Shown here: in pieces, positions 1-6,865 of the stretch
Layout: the number at the start of each line of letters is the position of its first letter
Position numbering within the stretch: the stretch's first letter is position 1
Assembly: GCA_021154945.1 (NCBI GenBank)
Contig: JAJNQF010000230.1
Location: 1 to 9,007, forward strand
Direction: 5' to 3'
DNA length: 9,007 bases
From: Sphingomonas sp.
GTDB taxonomy: Bacteria; Pseudomonadota; Alphaproteobacteria; Sphingomonadales; Sphingomonadaceae
The notes under the pieces: model-generated
What the model was told of the DNA's origin: nothing
What the model saw: only the letters and a program-made list of their open reading frames with translations
Databases searched by the model: none
Program-made: the position numbers and the translations under genes

Positions 1-1462
1 CCGCGAACCGGCGGTTCCAGATAGTCGCCGACGCCGACACCGCGGTCACCACCAGGAACGCCAGCGTGAAGTCCGCCAGTGCCGGCCGCGTCGCGCCCGT
101 CCCCAGCATCCCGAAATGCAGCGACGCCGCCCCTACGCAGATTCCGAGCGACAGCATCAGTTGCTGGAACGTCGCGTAGAAGCTGGTCGCGCTGCTCATC
201 CGCGACGACGGGATCTCGTCATACGCGATCGTGTTGTACGCCGAGAATTGGAACGACATGAAAAAGCCCGAGATCATCAGCACGCCGAAGATCACCGGGA
301 TCGGCCAGTCGGGGCGGAAAAGGCCGGCGACCGCATAGCCCGAGCTCGCGCACAGGCCGCCGACGATAAGGCTGTTGCGGAAGCCGAAGCGGCGCAACAC
401 GCGCGGCGCGAGGCTTTTCATCATCAGCGATCCGATCGCGCCGGCAATCGTGATCGCGCCGCTCGCCGCCGCGGTCATGCCGAAGCCCAATTGGAGCATC
501 ATCGGCAGCAGGAACGGCTGCGCGCCCTGCGTAATGCGGGTCAGCGATCCGCCGATCACTGAGAGACGGAAGGTTGGGATACGCATCAGCGACAGGTCGA
601 GGATCGGGTCGCTACGATGCTTGGCATGGCGGATGTAAGCGACGCCGGCGACCAGCCCGACCCCTATCAAGACGATCGCGCGCGGCAATTCGCCAGTGCG
701 GCTGGTCATCTCGAACCCGAACAGCAGGCAGCCGAGCGACACGCCCGACAGCATGAAGCCGGGGACGTCGAACTTGGCCGGTTTGTCCTCGCGGACCTCG
801 CCGATGAAGCGCGTCACGAGCACCACGCCGAGCAGCCCGATCGGGACGTTGAGATAGAAGATCCAGCGCCAGTCGAGATAGGTGACGATCGCGCCGCCGA
901 CCGGTGGGCCCAGGATCGGGCCGATCAGCGCGGGCATGATCAGCCAAGACATCGCCTGGACCATGTCCTCCTTGGCGACGCTGCGGAGCAGGACGAGGCG
1001 GCCGATCGGGATCATCATCGCGCCGCCCAAGCCTTGCAGGAAGCGCGCGACCATCATGAACGGCAGGCTGGTCGCCTGGCCGCACAGCATCGATCCGCCG
1101 ACGAAGATCAGGATCGCCGCGCGGAAAATGGTGCGCGAGCCGAACCGGTCCGCGAGGCGTCCGCTGGCGGGGATGAAGATCGCCAGCGCCAGCAGGTACG
1201 AGGTCAGCGCCGAACTCATGCTGGTCGCGGGCACGCCGAAATCGCGCGCCATCGTCGGCAGCGCGGTCGCGAGCACGGTAGAATCCATCTGCTCCATGAA
1301 CAACGCGCAGGCGATGATCAGCGCGGTGACGCGGTAGTTGCTCGGCGTGTGCGGCAACGCGTCCGGGTCCCTGGCGACGCGCGCGATGGTGTCGGCGGCG
1401 GGCATGATGCCGTCGCGGATCTCGCTGTTGATCGAGGCGAGCCCGCGTCTGCGGAGCCTCAT
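1..1462 (-). CDS. DHA2-family (EmrB/QacA-type) MFS drug exporter, 3' end beyond window
   Basis: Inner-membrane proton-driven exporter of the 14-helix DHA2 branch of the major facilitator superfamily. The 487 codons visible start at ATG 1462 and are still open at base 1. Seen: a soluble N-terminus of about 42 residues, first helix near residues 44-58, the D1-type motif MDSTVLATALP (59-69), motif A GRLADRFGSRT (101-111), and the antiporter motif C GPILGPPVGG (181-190) followed by the DHA2-typical DWRWIFYLNVPIG. Further hydrophobic helices continue to the edge. The start at 1462 is chosen because a good Shine-Dalgarno (GGAGGG) lies 8 bases upstream and its ATGA overlaps the stop of the outer-membrane gene. 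An in-frame ATG at 1405 is a less likely alternative. EmrB-type pumps work with an HlyD adaptor and an outer-membrane channel, and both are encoded just upstream. Substrate is not readable from sequence; lipophilic weak acids or uncouplers are typical for the family. Confidence 0.93.
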   Translation of the reverse strand, partial: MRLRRRGLASINSEIRDGIMPAADTIARVARDPDALPHTPSNYRVTALIIACALFMEQMDSTVLATALPTMARDFGVPATSMSSALTSYLLALAIFIPASGRLADRFGSRTIFRAAILIFVGGSMLCGQATSLPFMMVARFLQGLGGAMMIPIGRLVLLRSVAKEDMVQAMSWLIMPALIGPILGPPVGGAIVTYLDWRWIFYLNVPIGLLGVVLVTRFIGEVREDKPAKFDVPGFMLSGVSLGCLLFGFEMTSRTGELPRAIVLIGVGLVAGVAYIRHAKHRSDPILDLSLMRIPTFRLSVIGGSLTRITQGAQPFLLPMMLQLGFGMTAAASGAITIAGAIGSLMMKSLAPRVLRRFGFRNSLIVGGLCASSGYAVAGLFRPDWPIPVIFGVLMISGFFMSFQFSAYNTIAYDEIPSSRMSSATSFYATFQQLMLSLGICVGAASLHFGMLGTGATRPALADFTLAFLVVTAVSASATIWNRRFA

Positions 1463-3006
1463 GTCTGCCACCCTCCGCCGAGTGCCTTGAAGACGTCGAC
1501 CTGACGATCGACCAGCAGCGCGTCGGACGCGGCGAGGTTTGCCTGCGCGGTGGTCAGCGCGGCCTGCGCGGTCAGCAGCGAGAGGAAGTCGGTGCGGCCG
1601 AACCGGTAGAGGGTCCCCGCCTGATCCGCGGCGCGCGCGGCGCTGGACTGGGCACGGCGAAGCGCGGCGTTGCGGTCGCCTTCGCGGGCATAGGCGGAGA
1701 GCGCGGTTTCGGTCTGGCGGAGGGCTTCCAATGTGGTCGAATCGAACTGCGCGAGCGCCTGGTCCGCGGCCGCGCCGGCCTGCGCGATCTGCGCGCGGAT
1801 GACCGGGCGGTTGGGGAAGCTCCAGCTGATCAACGGCCCGAGCCCGAGATGGAATGCGTTGCCCGAGCCGAGCGACGACACCGGCCCGGTGAACCCGGCC
1901 GACCCGCCGAGGCTGACTTGTGGGTAGAGGTTGGCGGTCGCGACGCCGATCCGCGCGGTCGCGGCGGCGAGCGTACGTTCCGCGCCACGGATATCTGGGC
2001 GACGGCGGATCAGCGCACTGCCGTCGCCGATCGGCAGCGGACGGTTCAGCGCGGGCGGCCTTGCGCAGGTGGCGACGTCCTTCGGGTAATCGGCGGGCGC
2101 GCGGCCCATCAGCGTGGCGAGCCTGTAGAGCGCGGCAGTGCGCGTCGCGACCTGCGACGGGATCAGCGCCTCGCTCTGGTCGACCGCGGTTCTTGCGCGC
2201 GTCACGTCGAACGCGGTGCCGCGGCCGCCGCGTTGCAGGCGCTGGGTGACGCTGAGCGTCTGGCGTTGCAGCGTGAGGATCCGGGTGTTGGCAGCGAGCA
2301 CCATGTTGGCGGTGCAGGCGGCGGCATAGCTGCGCGCGGTTTCCGCGGCGACGGTGACGCGGACATTGTCGCGGGCGGCGGCGACGGCCTCGGCATCGCC
2401 CTGCGCTGCTTCGATCGCGCGTCGGATCCGGCCCGACAGGTCGAGCGGGTAGGCGAGCGTGATGCCGAGGTTGTAGTCGAGCGTACCGGGGAGGTTGCCG
2501 CCGGTCGTGTACGGCCGGTCGAGCGAGGTGCCGCCGCCGAGCATTGTCGACAGCGTGCGGCCAGCGGCGACTTCGGCGACCACCGCGTCGGCGCGGCGGA
2601 GGTTGGCATCGGCGGCGCGCAGGTCGGTGTTGGCGGCGAGCGCTTCGGTGACGAAGCCGTCGAGGCGGGGGTCGCCGTAGAGCTGCCACCAGTGATCGGG
2701 GAGCGGGGTGTCGACGAACGCCTTTTCGTTGCCACTGTCGAACTTGCCTTGCGCGGACGGGCGGTTGACGGCGGCGGACTCGGGGAGCGCGTAGTTCGGG
2801 CCCGCTGTGGTGCAGGCGGCGAGGGCGAGGGCGCAGGCAGCCGCAACTGCCCCCCTCCCTGGAAGGGAGGGGTTGGGGGTGGGTTGGCCGGCTCGTGGCA
2901 CCACGGTTCGGATTTGCGGAAGCCGACCCACCCCCGGCCCCTCCCTTTCAGGGAGGGGGGAAGAAGGTGCGCGTTCGTGTGAAGCGGAGCGGTGACCTGG
3001 GATCAT
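1459..3006 (-). CDS. NodT-family outer-membrane efflux channel lipoprotein (TolC-like) with an in-frame repeat insertion
   Basis: Outer-membrane duct of a tripartite efflux system; 515 residues from ATG 3006. After a lipobox LAAC with Cys65 comes TTAGPNY, matching the GPNY start of mature NodT/OprM-type lipoproteins. Two TolC-like outer-membrane-efflux repeats follow, with long Ala/Arg/Gln-rich helices (for example around LRAADANLRRADAVVAEVAA, and near the C-terminus RFGRTDFLSLLTAQAAL), as in the family. The ATG at 3006 forms an ATGA overlap with the adaptor stop, the same junction style as its neighbours, but its Shine-Dalgarno is weak (GGGAA). Residues between about 16 and 53 are encoded by a palindromic repeat (2850-2960) and are Pro/Gly-rich and unlike a signal peptide. 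Without them the leader would be 27 residues plus Cys. An alternative start is GTG 2931 inside the repeat. The TolC-like fold is certain; the true N-terminus is not. Confidence 0.92.
   Translation of the reverse strand: MIPGHRSASHERAPSSPLPEREGPGVGRLPQIRTVVPRAGQPTPNPSLPGRGAVAAACALALAACTTAGPNYALPESAAVNRPSAQGKFDSGNEKAFVDTPLPDHWWQLYGDPRLDGFVTEALAANTDLRAADANLRRADAVVAEVAAGRTLSTMLGGGTSLDRPYTTGGNLPGTLDYNLGITLAYPLDLSGRIRRAIEAAQGDAEAVAAARDNVRVTVAAETARSYAAACTANMVLAANTRILTLQRQTLSVTQRLQRGGRGTAFDVTRARTAVDQSEALIPSQVATRTAALYRLATLMGRAPADYPKDVATCARPPALNRPLPIGDGSALIRRRPDIRGAERTLAAATARIGVATANLYPQVSLGGSAGFTGPVSSLGSGNAFHLGLGPLISWSFPNRPVIRAQIAQAGAAADQALAQFDSTTLEALRQTETALSAYAREGDRNAALRRAQSSAARAADQAGTLYRFGRTDFLSLLTAQAALTTAQANLAASDALLVDRQVDVFKALGGGWQT
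2850..2960. repeat. 111-bp double palindromic element inserted in frame in the outer-membrane lipoprotein gene
   Basis: Two 39-base inverted arms (2850-2888 and 2922-2960) match at 35 of 39 positions, and all four differences are transitions. Each arm itself folds into a hairpin with 9-base stems (CCCCTCCCT / AGGGAGGGG) and a 3-base loop. The 33-base centre holds a smaller hairpin CGTGG-CA-CCACG (2894-2905). The element is 37 codons long and has no stop in the lipoprotein frame. Its look is that of dispersed palindromes usually found between genes in sphingomonads (recalled, not searched). No target duplication was identified, and the exact ends could shift by a few bases. Confidence 0.88.
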
Positions 3007-3905
3007 GCCGTCGTTCCCGGTGCGACCCGAGGTTCGACGGTCACCGTTGCGGTGCGGCCAACGATCAGTTGCACCCCCTTCGGCACGTGCGTCAGCTTCA
3101 CCCGCACCGGGATGCGCTGCGCGAGGCGGACCCAGTTGAAGGTCGGGTTCACGTTTGGCAGCAGGTTGGTCGTATTCGTCCGCTCGCTGTCGTTGATCCC
3201 CGCGGCGATGCTGTCGACGCGGCCGTGCAGCGCCTGCGGTTCGCCCATCAGGTGGACGATCACCGGGTCGCCGAGATGAATGCTGCCGAGCTTGGTTTCC
3301 TCGAAATAGCCCTCGACGCGCAGCGAGTCGGTGTCGACTAGCGCCATCGCCTGCGCGCCGGTCGCGATGTAGTCGCCGGGGTGGAGATCGAGGTTGGTGA
3401 CGATCCCGTGCACCGTCGCCCGCACCGTCGTGCGGGCGAGGTTGAGCGCTGCTGTCGAGCGTGCGCTCTGTGCTTGCGCCAGTGCGGCGGAGGCGGTGGC
3501 GACACGCGCGACGTTCTGCTCGTGCGTCTCTTTCGCCACCAGATCGCCGAGCGCGAGATCGCGCTGCGCTTCGCGGCGGGCCTGGAGCAGAGTCGCACGG
3601 GCGCTCGCGATCGAGGCGTCCGACTGCGCTAGCGTCAGTTCGAAGCGCGGGCGATCGACCACGAACAGCACGTCGCCGGGCTTCACCGCCTGGTTGTCGT
3701 GCACCGCGACCCGCGTGACGAGGCCGGCGACGTCGGGCGTCACGCGGACGATGTCGGCGCGGATATGCCCGTCGCGCGTCCACGGATCGGTCTCGTACCG
3801 CTTCCACAGCCACAGCGCGACCAGCACCGCGAGCGCGACGATCACGATCGTGACGGCGGAGCGGCTAAGGGGGGCGAGCAACGATTTGAGGCGGGCAGTA
3901 GTCAT
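3003..3905 (-). CDS. HlyD-family periplasmic adaptor, AaeA/EmrA-like
   Basis: Membrane-fusion protein linking inner-membrane pump(s) to the outer-membrane duct; 300 residues, a usual length for AaeA-type adaptors. Seen: one N-terminal membrane anchor (about 17-34), then PWTRDGHIRADIVRVTPDVAG (first half split in evidence: PWTRDG at 41-46, VTPDVAG at 55-61), a signature of this subgroup; first lipoyl half-domain to about 84; alpha-helical hairpin about 88-157, Ala/Gln/Arg-rich; second lipoyl half (VHGIVTNLDLHPGDYI, about 165-180); beta-barrel; and the subgroup motif NLLPNVNPTFNWVRLAQRIP (about 247-266). ATG 3905 overlaps the DUF1656 stop as ATGA; the stop overlaps the outer-membrane gene start as ATGA. 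Its Shine-Dalgarno is weak, so translation is probably coupled. By position it is the only adaptor for both the FUSC protein and the MFS exporter. Confidence 0.94.
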   Translation of the reverse strand: MTTARLKSLLAPLSRSAVTIVIVALAVLVALWLWKRYETDPWTRDGHIRADIVRVTPDVAGLVTRVAVHDNQAVKPGDVLFVVDRPRFELTLAQSDASIASARATLLQARREAQRDLALGDLVAKETHEQNVARVATASAALAQAQSARSTAALNLARTTVRATVHGIVTNLDLHPGDYIATGAQAMALVDTDSLRVEGYFEETKLGSIHLGDPVIVHLMGEPQALHGRVDSIAAGINDSERTNTTNLLPNVNPTFNWVRLAQRIPVRVKLTHVPKGVQLIVGRTATVTVEPRVAPGTTA

Positions 3906-4108
3906 GCGGAAGGTCCGGTGAGCAGGGCGAGCAGCCCGAGGATGAGGATGAACAGCGCGAGATCGACGAGCGGTCGATACGTCACCGCGCGATAGGCGCC
4001 GGCGAAGGCGAGCAGTCGTGTGGCGACGCCGGTGAGGATGACGGCGGCGACCGCGAGCAGCAGGAGGCTCGGCAGATAGACGCCGCCGATCGAGATTTCG
4101 CCGGTCAT
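3902..4108 (-). CDS. DUF1656 small membrane protein, AaeX-like
   Basis: Encodes 68 residues, the usual size of the DUF1656/AaeX family, which is almost always found between or beside FUSC and HlyD genes of aromatic-acid efflux operons; its biochemical role is not established. Seen: a polar start MTGEISIGGVYLP, a hydrophobic segment about 12-30 (LPSLLLLAVAAVILTGVAT), the short loop RLLAFAGAYRAVTYRP with the family-typical Tyr/Arg-Pro before helix two, and a second hydrophobic segment about 47-63. The start at 4108 has a fair Shine-Dalgarno (GGAG, 7 bases upstream) and an ATGA overlap with the FUSC stop. The reading frame stays open far upstream, antisense-style, through the FUSC gene, but that part has no membrane or family character and is ignored. 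Confidence 0.92.
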   Translation of the reverse strand: MTGEISIGGVYLPSLLLLAVAAVILTGVATRLLAFAGAYRAVTYRPLVDLALFILILGLLALLTGPSA

Positions 4109-6162
4109 GCCGCCACTCCGTAAGCAGGTGCCAGATAAGGCGGCGCGGCTGGGAACAGGTTGCGGCGCAGCGAGGTCAGCGCGAGCATGCTGATACGGTG
4201 TCGGTCTGGCGTGCTGGTCGCGAACCCGGTCATCGCGGTGTCGATCCCGGCGAGCAGGTCGGGCTCGGGCGGCGCCGGTTCGTTGGGGCGCAGCGCGCGG
4301 TAATGCGCGCCGATCCCCTTGAGAACGGGCGTGATCAGCGAGGCTTCGTTCGGCGTGCCGTCGAGCCGCAACTGGCGCAATTCGCCGACCGCGACGCCGA
4401 CACGCAGGTCGGTCAGCGCGTCCAGCAACGGCTTGCCGGGGTCCTCGCCCTGCAATGCGAGCCGCGGCGCGAGCAGCCCGATACGGTCGAGCATCCGGGC
4501 GATCCAACCGGCGGCGTCGGGGCGGCCGGGCGAATCGCTGCGAGCCGCCAGTTCGCGCCAGCCCGCGCGGATCAGCCGCCGAGCGCTGGTATCCGCGCCA
4601 ATCGTCTGGAACAGGCCGACCGTGACGACCGCGAACAGCGTGCCAATCAGCTGCGAGATGCCGCCGTTGAGGAACGCGTCGAAGCCGCCGCCGAAGCGGT
4701 CGTTCAACCCGACCGTATTCAACCCGCCGAGCAGCGCGCCGAGCGTCACGAGCAAGGTCGAGGGCCGCGCGAGGAACATGCCCCCGATCAGCATGGGGGG
4801 TGCGAGGACCGCGGCCAGCGTCACGAAGTCGGTCACCCGCGGCAGGATCGCGAAGGCGTAGACCGCGGACACGATCAGCCCCAGGATGGTCCCGTAGAAG
4901 AACGCCTTGATCGCCGGGGCAGGGTTGTCGCTGTTGCCGAACAGCGCGCAACAAACGCCGGCGATCAGCACCGCGCCTGCGCCGTCCGACCAGCCGGTGC
5001 CGATCCAGAATGCGCAGCCGAGCAGGATCGTCATGATCGTGCCGGCGGCGGCGCGCAGTGCGATCCCGCGGTCGCGGTGCAGCGGGCGCTTGGCGGTGCG
5101 CGCGAGCAGGCGGGCGACCGCGGGCGTGACGGGCGTGCGCGACGGCGAGCGCATCTGATCGCGCAGGTCGCGGGCGTTGCGGTGTGCGTCGACCAGCTCG
5201 CCGAGGCGGGCGAGCAGGCTCAACCGCAACGCATCGCGCCAGATCAGCGTGTCGTCGACCGGCGGCTCGAGCGCACGCGCGCGCGCGATCAGCGCGTCGG
5301 CGGTTGCGCCGCGCTCGGTGGCGGGTGGCGGATCGCGCAGCCACTCGCGGACGTCCTCGATCAGCGCGAGCGCCTCGGGGCGGGGGGCGTCGGCGCCTCG
5401 CTTCAGCTCGACGATCCGGTCGTCGACCGCGCTCGCGAGCGGCAGCAGTATCGACAGTTCGGCCTGCAACGCGCGCAACGTCCGGACGCGGGGCAGCAGG
5501 CGCGCGGTGTCGAACGGCAGATGGATGGAAAGCTGATGCAGCTCGTTGATATCGAGCGCGAGGCGGCGGCGGTCGCGATCGAGCTGGGCATCGGACTCGC
5601 CGGCCAGCGAATCGCGCGACCAGCGCTCGGCGTCCGCCAGGATCGCGTCGATCCGGCCGAGCAGCGCCGCGGTCACGGTCTGCGGGAAGACGAGGCCGTG
5701 GATCAGGCTGCCGCAGAGGATGCCGATCGTGATCTCCTGCACGCGTAGCGCAGCGGTGGTGAACACCGCGCCGGGGGTCGCGACCGAGGGGAAGCCGATG
5801 ATGCTGGCGGTATAGCCGGCGAGTAGGAAGACGTAGGCGCGCGGCGTCCGGTCGAGCAGCGAGATATAGAGGCACAGCCCGAGCCACAGCGCGAGGCCGA
5901 GCGACAGGAGTTCGGGCGCGTTGACGAGATTGGGGACCAGCACGACCGCGGCGATCGCGCCGAGCACCGTGCCCGCGACGCGGAACACTGCCTTCGACAG
6001 CACCGCGCCGGCCAGCGGTTGCGCGACGATATAGGACGTCGTCACCGCCCAATAGGGGCGCGTCAGGCCGATCTTGAGCGCGATGTAGTAGGCGAGGAAC
6101 GCGGCGATCAGGCATTTGATCGAGAAGAGCGCTTCCTTCGCGCCGAACCGGGCGAGGATCAT
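4105..6162 (-). CDS. FUSC-family inner-membrane efflux protein (fusaric acid resistance / AaeB-like)
   Basis: Inner-membrane component of an aromatic carboxylic acid type exporter; 685 residues, close to E. coli AaeB. Layout seen: N-terminal membrane block about 11-160, with the family motif RPYWAVTTSYIVAQP (35-49) and a following conserved GTVLGA (64-69); a soluble Arg/Asp-rich helical region about 165-360; a second membrane block about 366-523 starting HRDRGIALRAAAGT; and a soluble C-terminal tail. This is the duplicated FUSC plan. The ATG at 6162 begins MILARFGAKE 10 bases after the MarR stop. A far-upstream ATG at 6270 would overlap MarR by nearly 100 bases and adds residues with no family character. 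No strong Shine-Dalgarno is visible, so coupling with MarR is likely. Substrate is unproven; p-hydroxybenzoate, fusaric acid and similar acids are known for relatives. Confidence 0.93.
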   Translation of the reverse strand: MILARFGAKEALFSIKCLIAAFLAYYIALKIGLTRPYWAVTTSYIVAQPLAGAVLSKAVFRVAGTVLGAIAAVVLVPNLVNAPELLSLGLALWLGLCLYISLLDRTPRAYVFLLAGYTASIIGFPSVATPGAVFTTAALRVQEITIGILCGSLIHGLVFPQTVTAALLGRIDAILADAERWSRDSLAGESDAQLDRDRRRLALDINELHQLSIHLPFDTARLLPRVRTLRALQAELSILLPLASAVDDRIVELKRGADAPRPEALALIEDVREWLRDPPPATERGATADALIARARALEPPVDDTLIWRDALRLSLLARLGELVDAHRNARDLRDQMRSPSRTPVTPAVARLLARTAKRPLHRDRGIALRAAAGTIMTILLGCAFWIGTGWSDGAGAVLIAGVCCALFGNSDNPAPAIKAFFYGTILGLIVSAVYAFAILPRVTDFVTLAAVLAPPMLIGGMFLARPSTLLVTLGALLGGLNTVGLNDRFGGGFDAFLNGGISQLIGTLFAVVTVGLFQTIGADTSARRLIRAGWRELAARSDSPGRPDAAGWIARMLDRIGLLAPRLALQGEDPGKPLLDALTDLRVGVAVGELRQLRLDGTPNEASLITPVLKGIGAHYRALRPNEPAPPEPDLLAGIDTAMTGFATSTPDRHRISMLALTSLRRNLFPAAPPYLAPAYGVAA

Positions 6163-6172
6163 CGGGGCAGGC

Positions 6173-6625
6173 TCATCGCGCGCGATCCGCCATGAACCGC
6201 GCGCCGAGTTGCTCCGCCACGCGCAGGGCTGTCGCGAGGTCGTCGTCGGAAACGCCTTCGAGCATTTCATGACGCAGGGTGCTGAACTTCGCCTCGATCG
6301 TGGTGACGAGCGTGCGGCCGCGCTCGGTCAGGCGGATCCGGCTGACGCGCGCATCGGCGGGATCGCGGCGGCGCTCGACGAGGCCGGCGGCGGTCATCTG
6401 ATCGATCGAGCGGACGAGCGAGGCCTGCGTCACGTCGAGCTGGTTGGCGAGATCGGTCTGGCGCACGTCGTCGCCGAGCCGGCCGACCTGGACCAGCGCC
6501 CATCCCGACGATGCGGACACGCACATGTCGCTGAGCGCCCGATCCGCCGCCTGCCGCCACAGGCGGGCGAGCGGCAGGAGGGTGCGGGCGTAGGAGGATT
6601 CGAGGACGGCACGGGAGGAAGTCAT
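6173..6625 (-). CDS. MarR-family transcriptional regulator of the efflux operon
   Basis: DNA-binding regulator, 150 residues, normal MarR length. Seen: N-terminal dimerisation helix with a single Cys35 (SDMCVSASSG); a winged helix-turn-helix from about 54 to 100, with RQTDLANQLDVTQASLVRSI (55-74) as helix-turn-helix and RRRDPADARVSRIRLT (85-100) as the wing carrying the conserved Asp-x-x-x-x-Arg pattern; then the C-terminal dimerisation helices (about 102-149). It is the first gene of the operon and a perfect palindrome lies directly upstream, so ligand-relieved autorepression of the whole pump operon is the likely arrangement (inference from family habit). The start ATG 6625 has no Shine-Dalgarno and overlaps a second palindrome; the transcript may be leaderless or nearly so. 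Confidence 0.93.
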   Translation of the reverse strand: MTSSRAVLESSYARTLLPLARLWRQAADRALSDMCVSASSGWALVQVGRLGDDVRQTDLANQLDVTQASLVRSIDQMTAAGLVERRRDPADARVSRIRLTERGRTLVTTIEAKFSTLRHEMLEGVSDDDLATALRVAEQLGARFMADRAR

Positions 6626-6653
6626 TAGCGTGCTAAGTAATGGCGTTTACTTA
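6625..6653 (-). promoter_or_regulatory. Probable MarR operator: two adjoining palindromes at the marR start
   Basis: A perfect 7-base inverted repeat TAAGTAA-N6-TTACTTA spans 6634-6653, and an overlapping palindrome TTAGC-GT-GCTAA spans 6625-6636 and includes the first base of the marR start codon. A roughly 20-bp AT-rich dyad directly before a MarR gene is the usual form of a MarR-family operator. No convincing -35/-10 pair could be assigned; a TTGTCA-like hexamer lies at 6677-6682 but has no good -10 at proper spacing. The palindromes are observed; their function is inferred. Confidence 0.7.
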
Positions 6654-6712
6654 TGCTGCAATGCGGAATCCTTAGATGACAAAAAAGTTAGGATGGCGTG
6701 CTGTCCCACGGG

Positions 6713-6820
6713 CACCACCCCGGCGGAGGCCGGGGCCCAATTGGAAAGGTTTTGGTAATGGAGGGCAGCGCTCAATTAGCAACGCCCTCCAATTGGGCCC
6801 CGGCCTTCGCCGGGGTGGTG
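6713..6820. repeat. 108-bp REP-doublet-like inverted repeat between tmk and marR
   Basis: Arms of 32 bases (6713-6744 and 6789-6820) match at 31 of 32 positions. Each arm contains its own hairpin, CCCCGGC - four-base loop - GCCGGGG (6718-6735 and 6798-6815), and ends in CCAATTGG toward the centre. The centre also has an inner pairing GGAGGGC / GCCCTCC (6760-6766 with 6784-6790). A partial echo TTCGCCGG(G/A)GTGG repeats at 6806-6818 and 6826-6838. It may end the tmk transcript, although the only T run on the transcribed strand (6681-6686) lies about 27 bases past the stem, so it is not a classical intrinsic terminator. The rest of the 6626-6865 gap holds only the operator described separately. 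Confidence 0.85.
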
Positions 6821-6865
6821 CAGTGTTCGCCGGAGTGGATCAGCCACTGGCGTTTTACGCGGTCG

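Noticed and set aside
617..1504. 295-codon plus-strand open frame
   Set aside because: Antisense to the MFS exporter, rich in Arg/His/Asp/Gln with no recognisable fold.
1849..2982. 377-codon plus-strand open frame
   Set aside because: Antisense to the outer-membrane lipoprotein, Gly/Arg-rich low-complexity translation. It crosses the palindrome only because that element lacks stops in several frames.
3007..3813. Extension of the outer-membrane lipoprotein upstream to 3813
   Set aside because: The extra 269 residues are Arg/Asp-rich and lie entirely over the HlyD gene in another frame. The ATGA junction at 3006 is the consistent start.
4198..5748. 516-codon plus-strand open frame
   Set aside because: It lies antisense to the FUSC gene. 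The composition is Arg/Gln/Ala/Asp with no domain, as expected when a GC-rich gene is read backwards. The sense frame has clear family motifs.
4109..6115. Extension of the DUF1656 frame to 737 residues
   Set aside because: The added part is an out-of-frame reading of the FUSC gene; family length is about 68 residues.
6681..6820. Classical intrinsic terminator for tmk
   Set aside because: The stem is strong, but the six-T run on the transcribed strand is about 27 bases beyond it, too far for a standard terminator.
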